Shown in pieces: positions 1 through 9,947 of a stretch of 64,000 bases of DNA. Below the pieces are notes generated by a model, which saw only the letters and a list, made by a program, of their open reading frames with translations, made no database searches and had not been told where the DNA came from. Position numbers and translations under genes: made by a program. Location of the stretch: the NCBI RefSeq assembly GCF_001642475.1, contig NW_019173963.1, forward strand, positions 186,001-250,000, in the 5' to 3' direction. Every line of letters starts with the position of its first letter. Within the stretch, counting starts at the first letter, position 1. The stretch comes from Fonsecaea monophora (Eukaryota; Ascomycota; Eurotiomycetes; Chaetothyriales; Herpotrichiellaceae).

Positions 1-1
1 C

Positions 2-1105
2 GAAACCGAGCCGCCCCGCCGCCAGATTGCCCTGTTGGGGGAATGTAACCTTGACAGTCCTCGAACACTAGAAGCAATTCGCGCCATTCTTTCATCGTAC
101 AGCACCTCCAGCTCCGGCCATATAAGTGACCTGCCCTTCTCCATCGTCATGATGGGCAACTTCGTCTCGGCTGCAAGCATGTCAGGATCCAGCAGGGGTG
201 GTGGAAGCATTGAATATAAAGAACATTTCGATGCCTTGGCTTCGATCCTGGCAGAGTTTCCTTTATTGGTGGCAAACACGACATTCATTTTCGTCCCGGG
301 AGACAACGATCCGTGGGTGAGTTCGTTCTCAGCGGGAGCCAGTTGCATGCTCCCGAGACAGGGGGTGCCAGAGGTGTTCACCAGCAGAGTTCGACGGGCC
401 TTCACTACCGCCAATGCCGAGATCCATGGTGCATCCAAAGAGAAAGACGCGCAAAAAGGAGAGAGCATATGGGCGACGAACCCAGCAAGATTAAGTCTGT
501 TTGGACCATTGGAAGAGATTGTGATGTTCCGCGACGACATCACAAGCCGCTTCCGACGCACTGCCATCACTTTCCCGAAGCTCGATGGAGATGACGAGGG
601 CGCCGAAGCAGCAGCCGCCGCCGCCGCCGCTAATGTCCAGGACCAAAGCCAAGAGGCCTCGCAGTCGGATATGGAAGAGATGGATCTGGACAACCCGAGA
701 AGAAATCTTGACAAAGCCGTCCAGAATGCAACCTCCCACGTCCCTTCGTCAGACCCGACGCCATCAAGTCCCCCGTCCATTCAAGCGGCAAGGAAACTGA
801 TCAAAACCATCCTGGACCAGTCGCACCTCTCTCCATTCCCCTTGTCGATCCGTCCCCAGCTCTGGGATCACTGCGCGTCGTTATCCCTCTACCCACTGCC
901 CACGGCACTGGTGCTCTGTGACGCCGAAATGCCGGCCTTTGCGATCAGCTACGAGGGATGCCACGTGATGAACGCGGGAAGGCTGGTGGACGAATTCTCG
1001 CTGCGCAGAGGCCAAGGTGGCGTCAGCAGGGGCAGTGGTGTTGCGAGATGGATCGAGTATGACTGTCGAAGCAGGAAAGGGGAGGAGAGGACATTGAGGT
1101 TTTGA
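2..1105 (+). CDS. DPB2: DNA polymerase epsilon subunit B, C-terminal part (5' truncated by window edge)
   Basis: The frame is open to the left edge, so the true start lies outside the window; 367 residues are visible. The protein is the B subunit of DNA polymerase epsilon, a structural, catalytically dead member of the calcineurin-like phosphoesterase fold that links the polymerase to the CMG helicase at the replication fork. Visible hallmarks are the block beginning QIALLGECNLDS, the strand/loop FVPGDNDPW, and the C-terminal block with LSPFPLSIRPQLWD, LYPLPTALVL and YEGCHVMN, all typical of Dpb2. Between the block ending RRTAITFPK and the helix ARKLIKTILDQ lies a low-complexity insertion of about 75 residues with an alanine run (encoded at about 605-631) followed by acidic and Pro/Ser-rich sequence. 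The stop is TGA at 1103-1105. The next gene is convergent. The family call is firm. Confidence 0.93.
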   Translation, partial: ETEPPRRQIALLGECNLDSPRTLEAIRAILSSYSTSSSGHISDLPFSIVMMGNFVSAASMSGSSRGGGSIEYKEHFDALASILAEFPLLVANTTFIFVPGDNDPWVSSFSAGASCMLPRQGVPEVFTSRVRRAFTTANAEIHGASKEKDAQKGESIWATNPARLSLFGPLEEIVMFRDDITSRFRRTAITFPKLDGDDEGAEAAAAAAAANVQDQSQEASQSDMEEMDLDNPRRNLDKAVQNATSHVPSSDPTPSSPPSIQAARKLIKTILDQSHLSPFPLSIRPQLWDHCASLSLYPLPTALVLCDAEMPAFAISYEGCHVMNAGRLVDEFSLRRGQGGVSRGSGVARWIEYDCRSRKGEERTLRF

Positions 1106-1834
1106 GATACCAGAGGAGCAGCCAAGGATTAGACATGTTCCTCTCGAGCCGAGCCACTGAGGACGGGAAAAAGGAGGTGGAAAGACAAGAAGTTATGTTG
1201 TTGTTATTATAACGATGATGAGCTGACCATGATAAAATTAATGTTGAGAGGTTTTTAGTCCCGGCGAAGTCCAAGACGTGACACACGGAGGAGCGTATAG
1301 TTTCCGCATGGCACAGAGAATATAGCATCCATGTTGTATACATATATTTCGCCATTCCAAGACTCTTTGGTAATTTCTGGAACCGTCGAACGTTGCCCTG
1401 TAGCATCCACTCCCAGCTGGAGTCGACTTGATTTCTGTAAAACTCGTGTCAGCTACGCGAACCGACGTGATGTGGGATGCATTTTGTAGACCGGCATATG
1501 TCTTTCCTGGTAGGGACGGGCAGGTATGTACAGGTATGTACATGTATATCCACGGCTTTGCGTCTGGGCACCTGGGCATCTGGGCTTAGACAGGAGTAGT
1601 CGAGTTCTGAGAAAGGTCGTGTATGCATCACGTCTCATTTCTTAACGGGCGACTGGTTGACTGAATGAGGGGCTGGGTGACAAAGGCGACACAAAGGCGA
1701 CACACGGTCCTCATCAACCGTGGTGTGCTGGGTTACTGATAGTGAGAGTAGCAGCAGCGAAAGGGACAAGGACCTCCCTTTCCCCCTCCCTCAAGCCGAA
1801 CAAGGAACATAGAGGGCCCGTTGACTCGGGCCAC
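1106..1834. other. Convergent 3' flanks of DPB2 and the 814-residue protein
   Basis: This 729-bp stretch separates two convergent genes and should hold both 3' UTRs. ORFs in it are short and unrelated to known proteins. A small imperfect repeat of GTACAGGTATGTACA type lies near 1523-1548. The left end of the stretch may also contain a last tiny exon of the minus-strand gene (see findings, 1714-1838). Confidence 0.6.
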
Positions 1835-4279
1835 TCACGTATAGAAGTGGCGCCGAATTGTGTCGTTGACACGAGGGTCTGAGCCCAACTTTTCTCTGTG
1901 CGTTCGGAGTGGTGGGTTCGCGAACAACTCGTCTCGATCGACGTAAGGAGCACGTTCCTCATTGCGCCTTCTGCCGCCCACGGGGTTGACTGCAGCGTCG
2001 ACGGTGGCGGCGGAGGCTCCACCGACAAGAGGACTCTCGGAGCGAACAAACACATTGTCACGGCTCCTCTCACGGCGGATGATGTTTGGCCCGTCAGTGA
2101 AGGAGCGGTGGATAACGAGATGAGGGTCCTCAGAGCGAACGGATACATCGTCACGCACTCCCTCACGGACGGGAGAAGCCCTAGTATCCGTCGAGGCGCG
2201 GTCGATATCGGGTCGAGAGTCCTTAGAGCGTGCGTACATGTAATCATCATCACGGTAACGGGGGTCCTCTCTGCGTATGTACATGAAATCATCATCACGG
2301 TACCGGGGATCCTCCTTGCGTACGTACGGGTAATCATCATCACGGTACCTGGGGTCCTCCTTGCGTATAGATTCATTATTACGCCCTTTATCAAGACGAG
2401 GGTCCTCGGGGCGTCTGATGTCATCGTCACGCACTCTCTCTCGGAAGATGATGTTCGGTCGGATTGTGGAGCGATCATTGATGCCGTCGACACCAGTATA
2501 GCTCTTATAACGTTGTCGGGAGTCATAAGGAAGGGTGTAGCCCCCAAGGGGAGGCACATAGGAGCCGCTGCCGTAGTTGTTGTAGTTGAAGTTGTTTTCG
2601 TACTCGAAAGTGCCGTCGTCAGCCCCTAGGCTTGCATCCCGATCACGACTTTGAGAACGCTCCCGGTAACGGTCACGAATTCCAGGGCTTATATCCCGAT
2701 CACGACTTCGAGAACGTTCTCGGTAACGGTCACGATCACCTGGGCTTCGATATCCCGAAGTGGAAGGTCCCAAGGGATATCCCCAAGGATCAGTGAGACT
2801 GTCCTCCCGAACAACCTTGGGTCGCGTGGTGTAGCGAGAATCATCAGCGGCCTTCGTGGCGAACATATCCTCTCGACCTGACAGGCTGTTGCGTGAGTCT
2901 GTCGTTCCCACGACGCGTGGTTCTCGCGGATGGTCATCTCTCCGCCTCGAATCCTTCGGAAGCTTGCTAGACATCCTGGAAGACCGTCTCGACTGACCTG
3001 CATCTTGCCGACCCGAGGCCGTTTTCCATGTTCTCATCCCAAGGGCCTCCGCAGCTGCGAGAGCTGCTCTTTGTCCTAGCGTTCGGCCGTCGGGCGTTTT
3101 CTTCCCTGCTTCCTTCTCACGACTCGACCTTGATGGAAGAAAATGTTTGCGAGCTGTATCCGCAACCGCCTCCGCTATCACTGGATTGCCCCCACTGAAG
3201 GGGTCGGTAGGAGAGGTGTGGACAGCGGGGGAAGTGGTAGTTTGCGATGTCTTCATCTTCGACAGTTCAGCCTCGAGCTCCTCCACTCTTTTTTGCGACT
3301 GAAGGTAATGATTTCTCCAGACGTCATATAACCCTTCTTCGGACGGCTGCGGGCTTGCGGCCGTGGTGTTGCCTTCACTGGACGCCTGTTCGTCTGCTGC
3401 TCGTGGAGCGGAGGACTCGGCTCCATCTGCAGCGGCGGCTGCAGCTGCGGTGACGGTGCCGTCGTCCTCCAGGTTGGTCCATTGGTCAAGCAAATCTCTC
3501 AACAAGTCGACCGAGTTGGCCATCACAAGGCTTCGCTCCTCGGAAACATCGCTCGCTTGACCCACCAGCTGCCTGAATTGGACCATGGCGGTGGTGTTGA
3601 TTAACGGTGGTACATGCGGCGAATGCTTGACCAGAGCCGTAGAGACGCGACCGCCGTTGCCATTGTCATTATCATTGCCATTTGTGCCAGTGATCTCGTC
3701 GTCTGCTGTTTGATCGTCCTGTTCAGCCTTGGCCTGGCAATCTTCCTTTACGGCGGCTGCGTTGACCTGTTCCACAATGGCAGTCTGCGCCCTTGCGAAC
3801 TGGGCCATTGCGTCCTGCGCTGCCTTTTTGGATTTCTTCTTGCGCTTGTGCCTCCGTATGGTCCGGCCGGCATACAGGACGCTCACCAGGAGATTGACGG
3901 TGCTCTTCAAGTACTGGATCTCGGAGACCAGGAGATCGACCTTGGTCTTCTTGAAATTCCACTTGATCTTGTCCACGAAGCTGACCTTGTCGGCCCGGTC
4001 TGGCAGGAGATCTCGGATCTTGTCGAACAGGTCACAAGAATGGCCGTAGATGTCATTGACTAGGTCAAGAGCCTGGCGGGAGTGGATTGGTTCGTCGTCG
4101 TTGATCCGCTGAGCGAGTATTTCGAGAACATCCGAGTAGAGCGTGACATGGCGGGCGACATAGTCCGTCTGTTCTCTGGCCGATGAAGCAGTCGAGCCAA
4201 AATTGTAGAGGACCGTAGTCAACCGAATACCGAAGGTTGAGATGCCCAACAATGAGGCCACCAAGCCAATCTCGGCCAT
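1835..4279 (-). CDS. Fungal-specific protein with helical N-terminal domain and charged Arg/Asp/Tyr repeats
   Basis: A single 814-residue frame. Residues 1 to about 150 (starting MAEIGLVASLLGISTFG) form a mostly helical domain that resembles the N-terminal regions found on many fungal STAND/NLR-like and PF17111-type proteins; this is a resemblance by eye, not a proven match. A basic patch (RRHKRKKKSKK) follows near residue 145, then Ala/Glu-rich and Ser-rich linkers and a short predicted coiled coil around 340-370. The C-terminal half is extremely charged: two 19-residue RDRYRERSxSRDRD units (DNA near 2640-2750) and three 15-residue EDPRYRDDD units (DNA near 2235-2370). No enzyme motif is seen. 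No NACHT or NB-ARC domain follows, so it is a stand-alone adaptor-like protein. A consensus donor (GTGAGT) overlaps the stop codon, so the annotated C-terminus may be replaced by a short extra exon. Function unknown. Confidence 0.72.
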   Translation of the reverse strand: MAEIGLVASLLGISTFGIRLTTVLYNFGSTASSAREQTDYVARHVTLYSDVLEILAQRINDDEPIHSRQALDLVNDIYGHSCDLFDKIRDLLPDRADKVSFVDKIKWNFKKTKVDLLVSEIQYLKSTVNLLVSVLYAGRTIRRHKRKKKSKKAAQDAMAQFARAQTAIVEQVNAAAVKEDCQAKAEQDDQTADDEITGTNGNDNDNGNGGRVSTALVKHSPHVPPLINTTAMVQFRQLVGQASDVSEERSLVMANSVDLLRDLLDQWTNLEDDGTVTAAAAAAADGAESSAPRAADEQASSEGNTTAASPQPSEEGLYDVWRNHYLQSQKRVEELEAELSKMKTSQTTTSPAVHTSPTDPFSGGNPVIAEAVADTARKHFLPSRSSREKEAGKKTPDGRTLGQRAALAAAEALGMRTWKTASGRQDAGQSRRSSRMSSKLPKDSRRRDDHPREPRVVGTTDSRNSLSGREDMFATKAADDSRYTTRPKVVREDSLTDPWGYPLGPSTSGYRSPGDRDRYRERSRSRDRDISPGIRDRYRERSQSRDRDASLGADDGTFEYENNFNYNNYGSGSYVPPLGGYTLPYDSRQRYKSYTGVDGINDRSTIRPNIIFRERVRDDDIRRPEDPRLDKGRNNESIRKEDPRYRDDDYPYVRKEDPRYRDDDFMYIRREDPRYRDDDYMYARSKDSRPDIDRASTDTRASPVREGVRDDVSVRSEDPHLVIHRSFTDGPNIIRRERSRDNVFVRSESPLVGGASAATVDAAVNPVGGRRRNEERAPYVDRDELFANPPLRTHREKLGSDPRVNDTIRRHFYT
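2235..2370 (-). repeat. Three tandem 45-bp coding repeats
   Basis: Three imperfect copies of a 45-bp unit, visible on the plus strand as recurring ATCATCATCACGGTA, encode 15-residue units EDPRYRDDD(Y/F)xYxR(K/R/S). They lie inside the C-terminal half of the 814-residue protein. Confidence 0.85.
2640..2750 (-). repeat. Two-copy coding repeat of RDRYRERS(R/Q)SRDRD
   Basis: Two near-identical 57-bp copies, seen on the plus strand as CCCGATCACGACTT followed by GAGAACG and CGGTAACGGTCACGA. They encode RS/RD-type arginine-rich units like those of splicing-related RS domains, although no RNA-binding domain is present in this protein. Confidence 0.8.
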
Positions 4280-4758
4280 GACCGCAACATCAACCTGTGA
4301 CTCGTGAGATGTGATCCCAAGGTCAATTGATCAGGACGTCAAAGAGTTTCTGATGGAAAGTACAAGAGAACATAATCATCACGACTAGACGAAAGGTTGA
4401 GGTCTCAGCAAGAGAAGAGGCCAGGCTCACAGCCTCATTGAAATCTGCCTCTCATCAACACCGGGCGCAGGGGCTGGAGTTTGTATCGGCGCTTCCATTG
4501 GCTGTACCCACGGCACCAAGCGAAGCACCAAGATACGGCTCAGTGGTCGCTATTCAACTCTTGGTCTAGTCATGGCTTGTGCTAATGCACTTCGTAGTAA
4601 ACGAGGTGTCGGGTAGCATTTGTCGCCTGGATTTCCACTGATGATCCCCTTCAACTGCCCGCCTCCCCCCGGTTCTTGTACATTATGGTTGCCTTGCTGC
4701 AGACTCTTCGGGCACCATCGACATGCTCCCCCGATTCAAGGTCCGTCCACAAGTACTC
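4280..4758. promoter_or_regulatory. Promoter region of the 814-residue protein / 3' flank of NUP82
   Basis: A 479-bp gap between two minus-strand genes. It should hold the promoter and 5' UTR of the gene starting at 4279 and the 3' UTR end of NUP82. I see no clear TATA box or conserved ORF in it. Confidence 0.4.
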
Positions 4759-7692
4759 CTAGTACTCCATCTTTAGTCTCTCGAGTCTTTTCATGGCCGC
4801 CTCGATCACGGCACCTTCCCTCTCCACCGTCGCCATGATATCCGCGATGCGTTCTTTTTGCAGTCGACTGGAGACGCCCAGTCCGCTGAAATTGGAACTT
4901 CTAGGAGATGCAGCCGCTCCGCTGGACCGGGACGTGAGAGTGATTTGTGAGGCTGACATGGACGGCGTGATGGATGATGCCGAGATTGAGGAGACAGATG
5001 CTTCTAGGGCTGGAGGACCTTTGGGCGAGGCTGGGTGCTGTTGCTGTTGTTTTTCGATACTGTGAGCTTCTTCAACGAGGGATTGAGTGAGTTGTTTGAC
5101 CTGTAGTCTACATGTCAGTCGTGTTTCCGGAACAAAGGAGAGCAGAATCGAGATACATACCATCGCAAATCGCTTTTCGAGATTGGTCTCTCCTCCGCCA
5201 CTCTCTTGCCTGGCCTCTCTACCCACAATGCCAACATTCTGCCCCAGACTCTCAATCTCATGCATCCAGGCCAATTCCTTGGAGCTCAGCTCTCTATTCG
5301 CCGATCCAACACGTCCCACCTTCCTTCTCAAAGCCTCGTACCTCGCCACCAAGTTGCTCTGCTTCTCCCGTGCCTCGCTGATCCGGGTCTCGGGTGACTT
5401 CTTCTCCTTGACCTGGCCGTTTTCATCCTCCTCAGTAGTGGCGGTAAGGCGCTGCAACTGCTGGGCAAGTTCAGTCATCTGCTTGACCTGGCCAGCAAGT
5501 TCGATTCTTAGGCGCTCACATCGCCTGAAGAGCTCTGCAGCTGCATTCTCTAATTGAGCAGACTGCCCGCCAACCGTGCGATGCGTGAAGGTCATAATTT
5601 CTAACATAGCCGGGCTCAAACGCATAGGCCGTTCGGAGATGGCTTTCTTGAGATGTGGCGGCAGGAGTTGGCGCATCGATTCGATCGGGCTATGCTGGTT
5701 CAAGTAGAAGATTTTGGGAGGACAGTACGGCTCTCGTGTGGGGACCGTTTCGACAGGCGACACTGGCAGATTCGCAAGTTGAGAATCCACATGAGTAGAA
5801 GACATAGTGAAGTCGGTAATGGAGGGACCAACAGATGAGATGCCGGTCGGAATCTGGTCGAAAACTACTCCGTACGCGGCGGTCGAGCTCGCAGTCAAGA
5901 GCAAGTATCCCAGTGATGTGTCGTCAATGATAGTCGGAGCCGACAGAGCCTCAGACTGCTCCCGTGCTTCAATCAACTTGTCGATTACACAGACTCGATT
6001 CTGACATCGGGTCTCTAGCCTGGTTCGCATGCCAGGATCGACAGGCTGTGTCCCAGAGAGTTCGACACCCAGCTGAGTAACCCAGTCATTCAATGACAAT
6101 GAGTAGACACGCGTCAGGGTGGTCACAAAAATGGAATAAGCGGAGGCGATATCTGGAGTGAATACTGGCCAATTGGCAGCAGGGTTCGCCCCCGATCCGT
6201 CAAGCATAACAACGTCGGCTAGTGTCAAGGGTGTAGCGTCAGATGAAGGCACACCAAATGCACTTTTCCCTTTCTTGGGCAGCCACTGTCCTGTTATTCC
6301 ATCAAGGTCGATGGCAAGCCAAACTTGGCTCTCAGGGGTGGCAACACAGATAGTTGTGAACGGTATAGGCTGGACGAGATTCTCGTCGATTTCGTCGTCG
6401 TCTTCGCCATCGAACAAATCATTTTCATCGAGCTTCGCAGGAAACACATGGATATCTGACACCTCAATCTCGGAAGCATCCTCATCGGAGACGATCGTGA
6501 AGGGCCCCTGGAGACGTGGAATGGCACTTGGGTTTTGCGGCCTGAACCGAACCTCAAACTCGCCCAGGCTGTCTGTCGATTTATGGATTTGAGGCTCCTC
6601 GTTGTCGATTTCTTGGACCCACTCGTATTGCTGGTCGGCGGCTCGTCTTTCGTCCATGTCTGTCTCGTCGTCGTTGATTGACGCCATGCGCGACACAGCA
6701 GTCGTGGTCAACGATGGAATAGTTGTTGCTGTCGGTTTCCACCTCGATGGCAGTAACGGGCATAGAGCGTACAAATCCCCATTCCTCATTGCAACCCAAA
6801 GAGTCATGCTAGCCCATGCATCTTCATCCTCTTTCCCTCGACCACCAAAACACGCAGCAGAAACCTCCATGTCAAAATCGTCGACAGAGAATCCGCGAGT
6901 TTTGCCGAAACCAGACGGCTCAAAGTCTTGGTCGCATGATACCCCATCAGCCAGTTTCCGTAGATCGACAGCCAGTTTGGGACGGTCGAGGGACCAGCTA
7001 TTTGCCTTGTCAAATTCCCATACTCGAACAGCTGCTTCAGCTGTCACAGTGACCAGACAGTCGGTAGAAGCAGTGGCGTAGGCCAAAGGATGCCATAACA
7101 CAGATGCAAGCGGAGATTCTGGGATGACATGGACAGTCGGACCAAGCTGATATGTTTTTACTTTCAATGGTGAGCGGTCATGCTCCTTCAATCGTGATGG
7201 ATCTGGAAGCACTGCGATGTGGACGGTATGTTCTGTGCAGATGGCCAGGAAAAGGCCAGAGGGCGAGATTGAAATCTGGCGAATCTGATAATAGACAGGA
7301 ACAGCCAACGTCTACGTTTATGTCAACATTATCTCTCTGTAAGACCCAGTGATTCCACATACTCTGTAAACACTGTCACGGGGAGACTCTGTGGCATCAG
7401 AGCGAGACAGACCAAAGCGACTGGTGCCAGACTGGGTGTTGTCCTCCCATTCGTCTCGAAGTGCGCTCAGATCTGCCCATCTGATTTTGTTTCCCACGAC
7501 CGCAAAGATATCCGTCCCCCTTCTAGCGACCAATCTCCTGGGCCCTTGGTATTGTGTCGAAGGAAGCGCACCGAGATAAGAGGTGCGTTTGGACGGAGAG
7601 GCGGGCGACTGAGGTTCGGGGTCTGTGAAGATCTTTGATCCAGGCGAAGGTCGCGCCAGGAACGGGGGTGTGTACCCAATGACTTTGGGCAT
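4759..7692 (-). CDS. NUP82: Nucleoporin Nup82/Nup88, three exons
   Basis: CDS is complement(4759..5100, 5161..7311, 7363..7692), giving 940 residues. Nup82 anchors the cytoplasmic mRNA-export platform of the nuclear pore. Residues 1 to about 560 look like a WD-type beta-propeller (blocks such as IRQISISPSGLFLAI, VLWHPLAYA and TEAAVRVWEFD are propeller strands), with an acidic loop DEDDEIDEN-like near 315-330. From about residue 620 to the end the chain is coiled coil (AAAELFRRCERLRIELAGQ onward), with a Ser-rich stretch before the last helix. Both introns are well defined: 7312-7362 (GTATGT...TAG, phase 0, joining SVYR to TLAVPVYYQ) and 5101-5160 (GTATGT...CAG, phase 0, joining RFAM to VKQLTQSL). 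The gene is divergent from CBC2, about 1.6 kb away. Identification rests on overall architecture and sequence flavour and is fairly secure. Confidence 0.85.
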
Positions 7693-9273
7693 TGTGGCTG
7701 TTTAACGAGAGAAACAATAGCAAGGACAGGCGCACATTGCAGTAGCAGAGTTTCTACAATCTGTGCCACACGAGGTGTTACAAAGGTGCAGTCTCGCATA
7801 TGTCAGTTGTTGAACATTTTCCTCGTTAAGGCGGTGCTGGGAAATCTACCTGCGGTTTACGCGCCGCCCTACCATTTCTGGTATGGTCGCGAGCGAGACG
7901 CGCCGCCGCTTTTATCATTTATAAAACCTCTTTCTTCGGCCCTCTCGATATTTCTCTCTTTCCTCGACTTCATTCCCTTCCTCACCTCTATCGCCGGTCT
8001 CGCCGTGGCATCAGAAAGACCCTGACAGAAACTAAATGCACCTGGGACGTTCTGGTCGAATGCTCCTTGTAACGAAGATGACGCTTAGCCCAATCCTTTC
8101 AGATCCGCCATGACGTTCACATTTGCCCAATATCCCATGGTGGTTAGAAACAGGTGGAATTGGATGGTCAATGGATGATATCGTGTCTTGAGCGTTGGAC
8201 AAAGCAGAACTGCATAGGAAACAGCATTTATCAGCCGTGAAGGGGTACACTCCTTCCCAGACGACGGGCTGGGGGTTCTTTGTAAAGCAAACGAGACCTA
8301 TGCAAAGATGATATCGGGAACCATAAGGTGTTGAATGCCTGGAAACCGCATCCTGAATTAGACAGTGTTGACGACCTGAGCGTGACCTGAGCGTGGCCTA
8401 CACCGATGCTCGTTTCAGCCACGTTTCTAGCTCTTTATCCATGAACAATCACGTATCTGTCTATCCATTGTAAGCATTCGCGAGTCGGCTAGTGAAGGCA
8501 GTAGAAAGCGGCAGACCAGTGGTATCCGCGAGTCTGATGGTCCGAATGTTGTCCTCTCGTTAAGACTCAATATACCGTGCCACATCTCTCATCAGATTTT
8601 TCCGCCATGCGAAGTTCTCAGGCGTGTTTACAGGGGAACGCGTGCCAGCACCGAGTCCATATGAGTGATACCCAGGCAATGGCTCTTCAAATAGACGTAA
8701 AGTGGTTGTTTTGCTTCCGTTTCCACGCGGATCACTTCTTTGAAGGAGACTTCTGGTTATATCGATGGGTAATTTTTCTGGCTAGCGCATCAGTCTCCAT
8801 ACCGAGTAGTTGCACGCACCCTGGACCTCAACAGGAACAACAGTGCCCCGGGCGAATTCTTTTGCTTGAACACCACATGTCGAGCGGGTAGCTGATGTCT
8901 TCGCAACGAGTGTGGCAATCTCATCGTCAACAGAGTATTCTGAGTAGCTCGTCATTGTCCTAACGTCACCTTCGTTGGACCCGTCTGCCAATGACCGATA
9001 GTATAGTACCACTGTCCCAAAACATACTACTCGTCGTTGGTCGGATGGTCAACGGAGAAGTGGCTTGGGTATTCAGTAGTAGAAGGTCACGAAAGAAGTG
9101 TGGTGAACTGGATAAAAGCGGCGGAAAAAGAATCTCAATGTGATTGGATAGAATTCTGTGGTGGTTTAAGCCTAATTAGGCGGTGCGATCGCGCGAGGAG
9201 AAGACGCGGCGCAACTTGGCCTCATTTCTCTATCATTCAATCTCTCATTACTGCTCCAGAAGGGCGAAACAAT
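7693..9273. promoter_or_regulatory. Divergent intergenic region NUP82 / CBC2
   Basis: About 1.6 kb between divergent genes. It contains a plus-strand TATAAAA at 7920-7926 followed by a long pyrimidine-rich tract (about 7927-7995), which looks like a promoter and leader, yet no convincing plus-strand ORF follows until CBC2 at 9274. ORFs within it (for example 8577-8891) show no recognisable domains. Confidence 0.5.
7920..7926 (+). promoter_or_regulatory. TATA box (TATAAAA) without an obvious downstream gene
   Basis: Perfect TATAAAA followed by a CT-rich stretch of about 70 nt, the usual look of a fungal core promoter and 5' leader. The nearest plus-strand coding gene begins 1.35 kb downstream. 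Confidence 0.4.
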
Positions 9274-9902
9274 ATGTCCACGGTCGAGAGGCTAGACAGG
9301 CCAAGTACCTACTACTCCGCAAGGGTTGGTCTCTTCTAATATACCGAATAACGCAAGATCTGAGCTGACGCACTTTGAAGAAGAAGCGCAAGTATGGTCG
9401 AGACCAGCCTGAAGATGGTGACAGGCAAACAGAGCAAGATGACCTGCTGAAGGATGCAACCACTCTCTACGTGGGAAACCTGTTCGTCTGCTACGTGACA
9501 CCTCGTGCTGAGCATCGAGACTAAATTGTGCGCAGGTCATTCTACACCACTGAGGAACAGATTCACGAGCTCTTCTCCAAATGCGGCGAAATCAAACGTC
9601 TCATCATGGGTTTGGACCGTTTCCAAAAGACTCCGTGTGGCTTTTGCTTTGTGGAATACTACACACATCAAGAGGCACTGGATTGTATGAAATATATTGG
9701 CGGCACCAAGCTCGATGAACGCGTCATCCGAACTGACCTGGATGCTGGATTCCAAGAGGGCAGACAGTACGGCCGCGGCAAATCGGGCGGCCAGGTCAGG
9801 GACGAATACCGAGACGAGTTCGACCCTGGAAGAGGAGGCTATGGCCGAGCGATTGACGCAGAGAGGAAAAAGGAGGAAGAAGAATATGGTGGCGGCAGAT
9901 GA
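9274..9902 (+). CDS. CBC2: Nuclear cap-binding complex small subunit (Cbp20), three exons
   Basis: CDS is join(9274..9324, 9381..9481, 9536..9902), 172 residues, the usual size of Cbp20. This subunit binds the m7G cap of nascent transcripts together with Cbp80 and acts in splicing, 3' processing and export. The N-terminus STYYSAR then KKRKYG carries the conserved tyrosines that stack on the cap; the RRM follows with RNP2 (TLYVGNL) and RNP1 (GFCFVEY), then the Cbp20 signature IRTDLDAGFQEGRQYGRGKSGGQVRDEYRDEFD. Intron 1 (9325-9380) has a CTGAC branch site; intron 2 (9482-9535) uses a less common GTTCGT donor, supported because it restores GNLSFYTTEE exactly inside the RRM. The tail is Glu/Lys and Gly rich. 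The 3' end converges on PDX2, only 45 bp away. Confidence 0.95.
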
Positions 9903-9947
9903 TGCTCTTGTTCAAAATGTGCAGGAACTCTATCCAAAGTGCTGGAA

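Noticed and set aside
2235..2370. Regular 45-bp repeats that could suggest a CRISPR-like array
   Set aside because: Units are directly adjacent, without spacers, and keep the reading frame of a protein.
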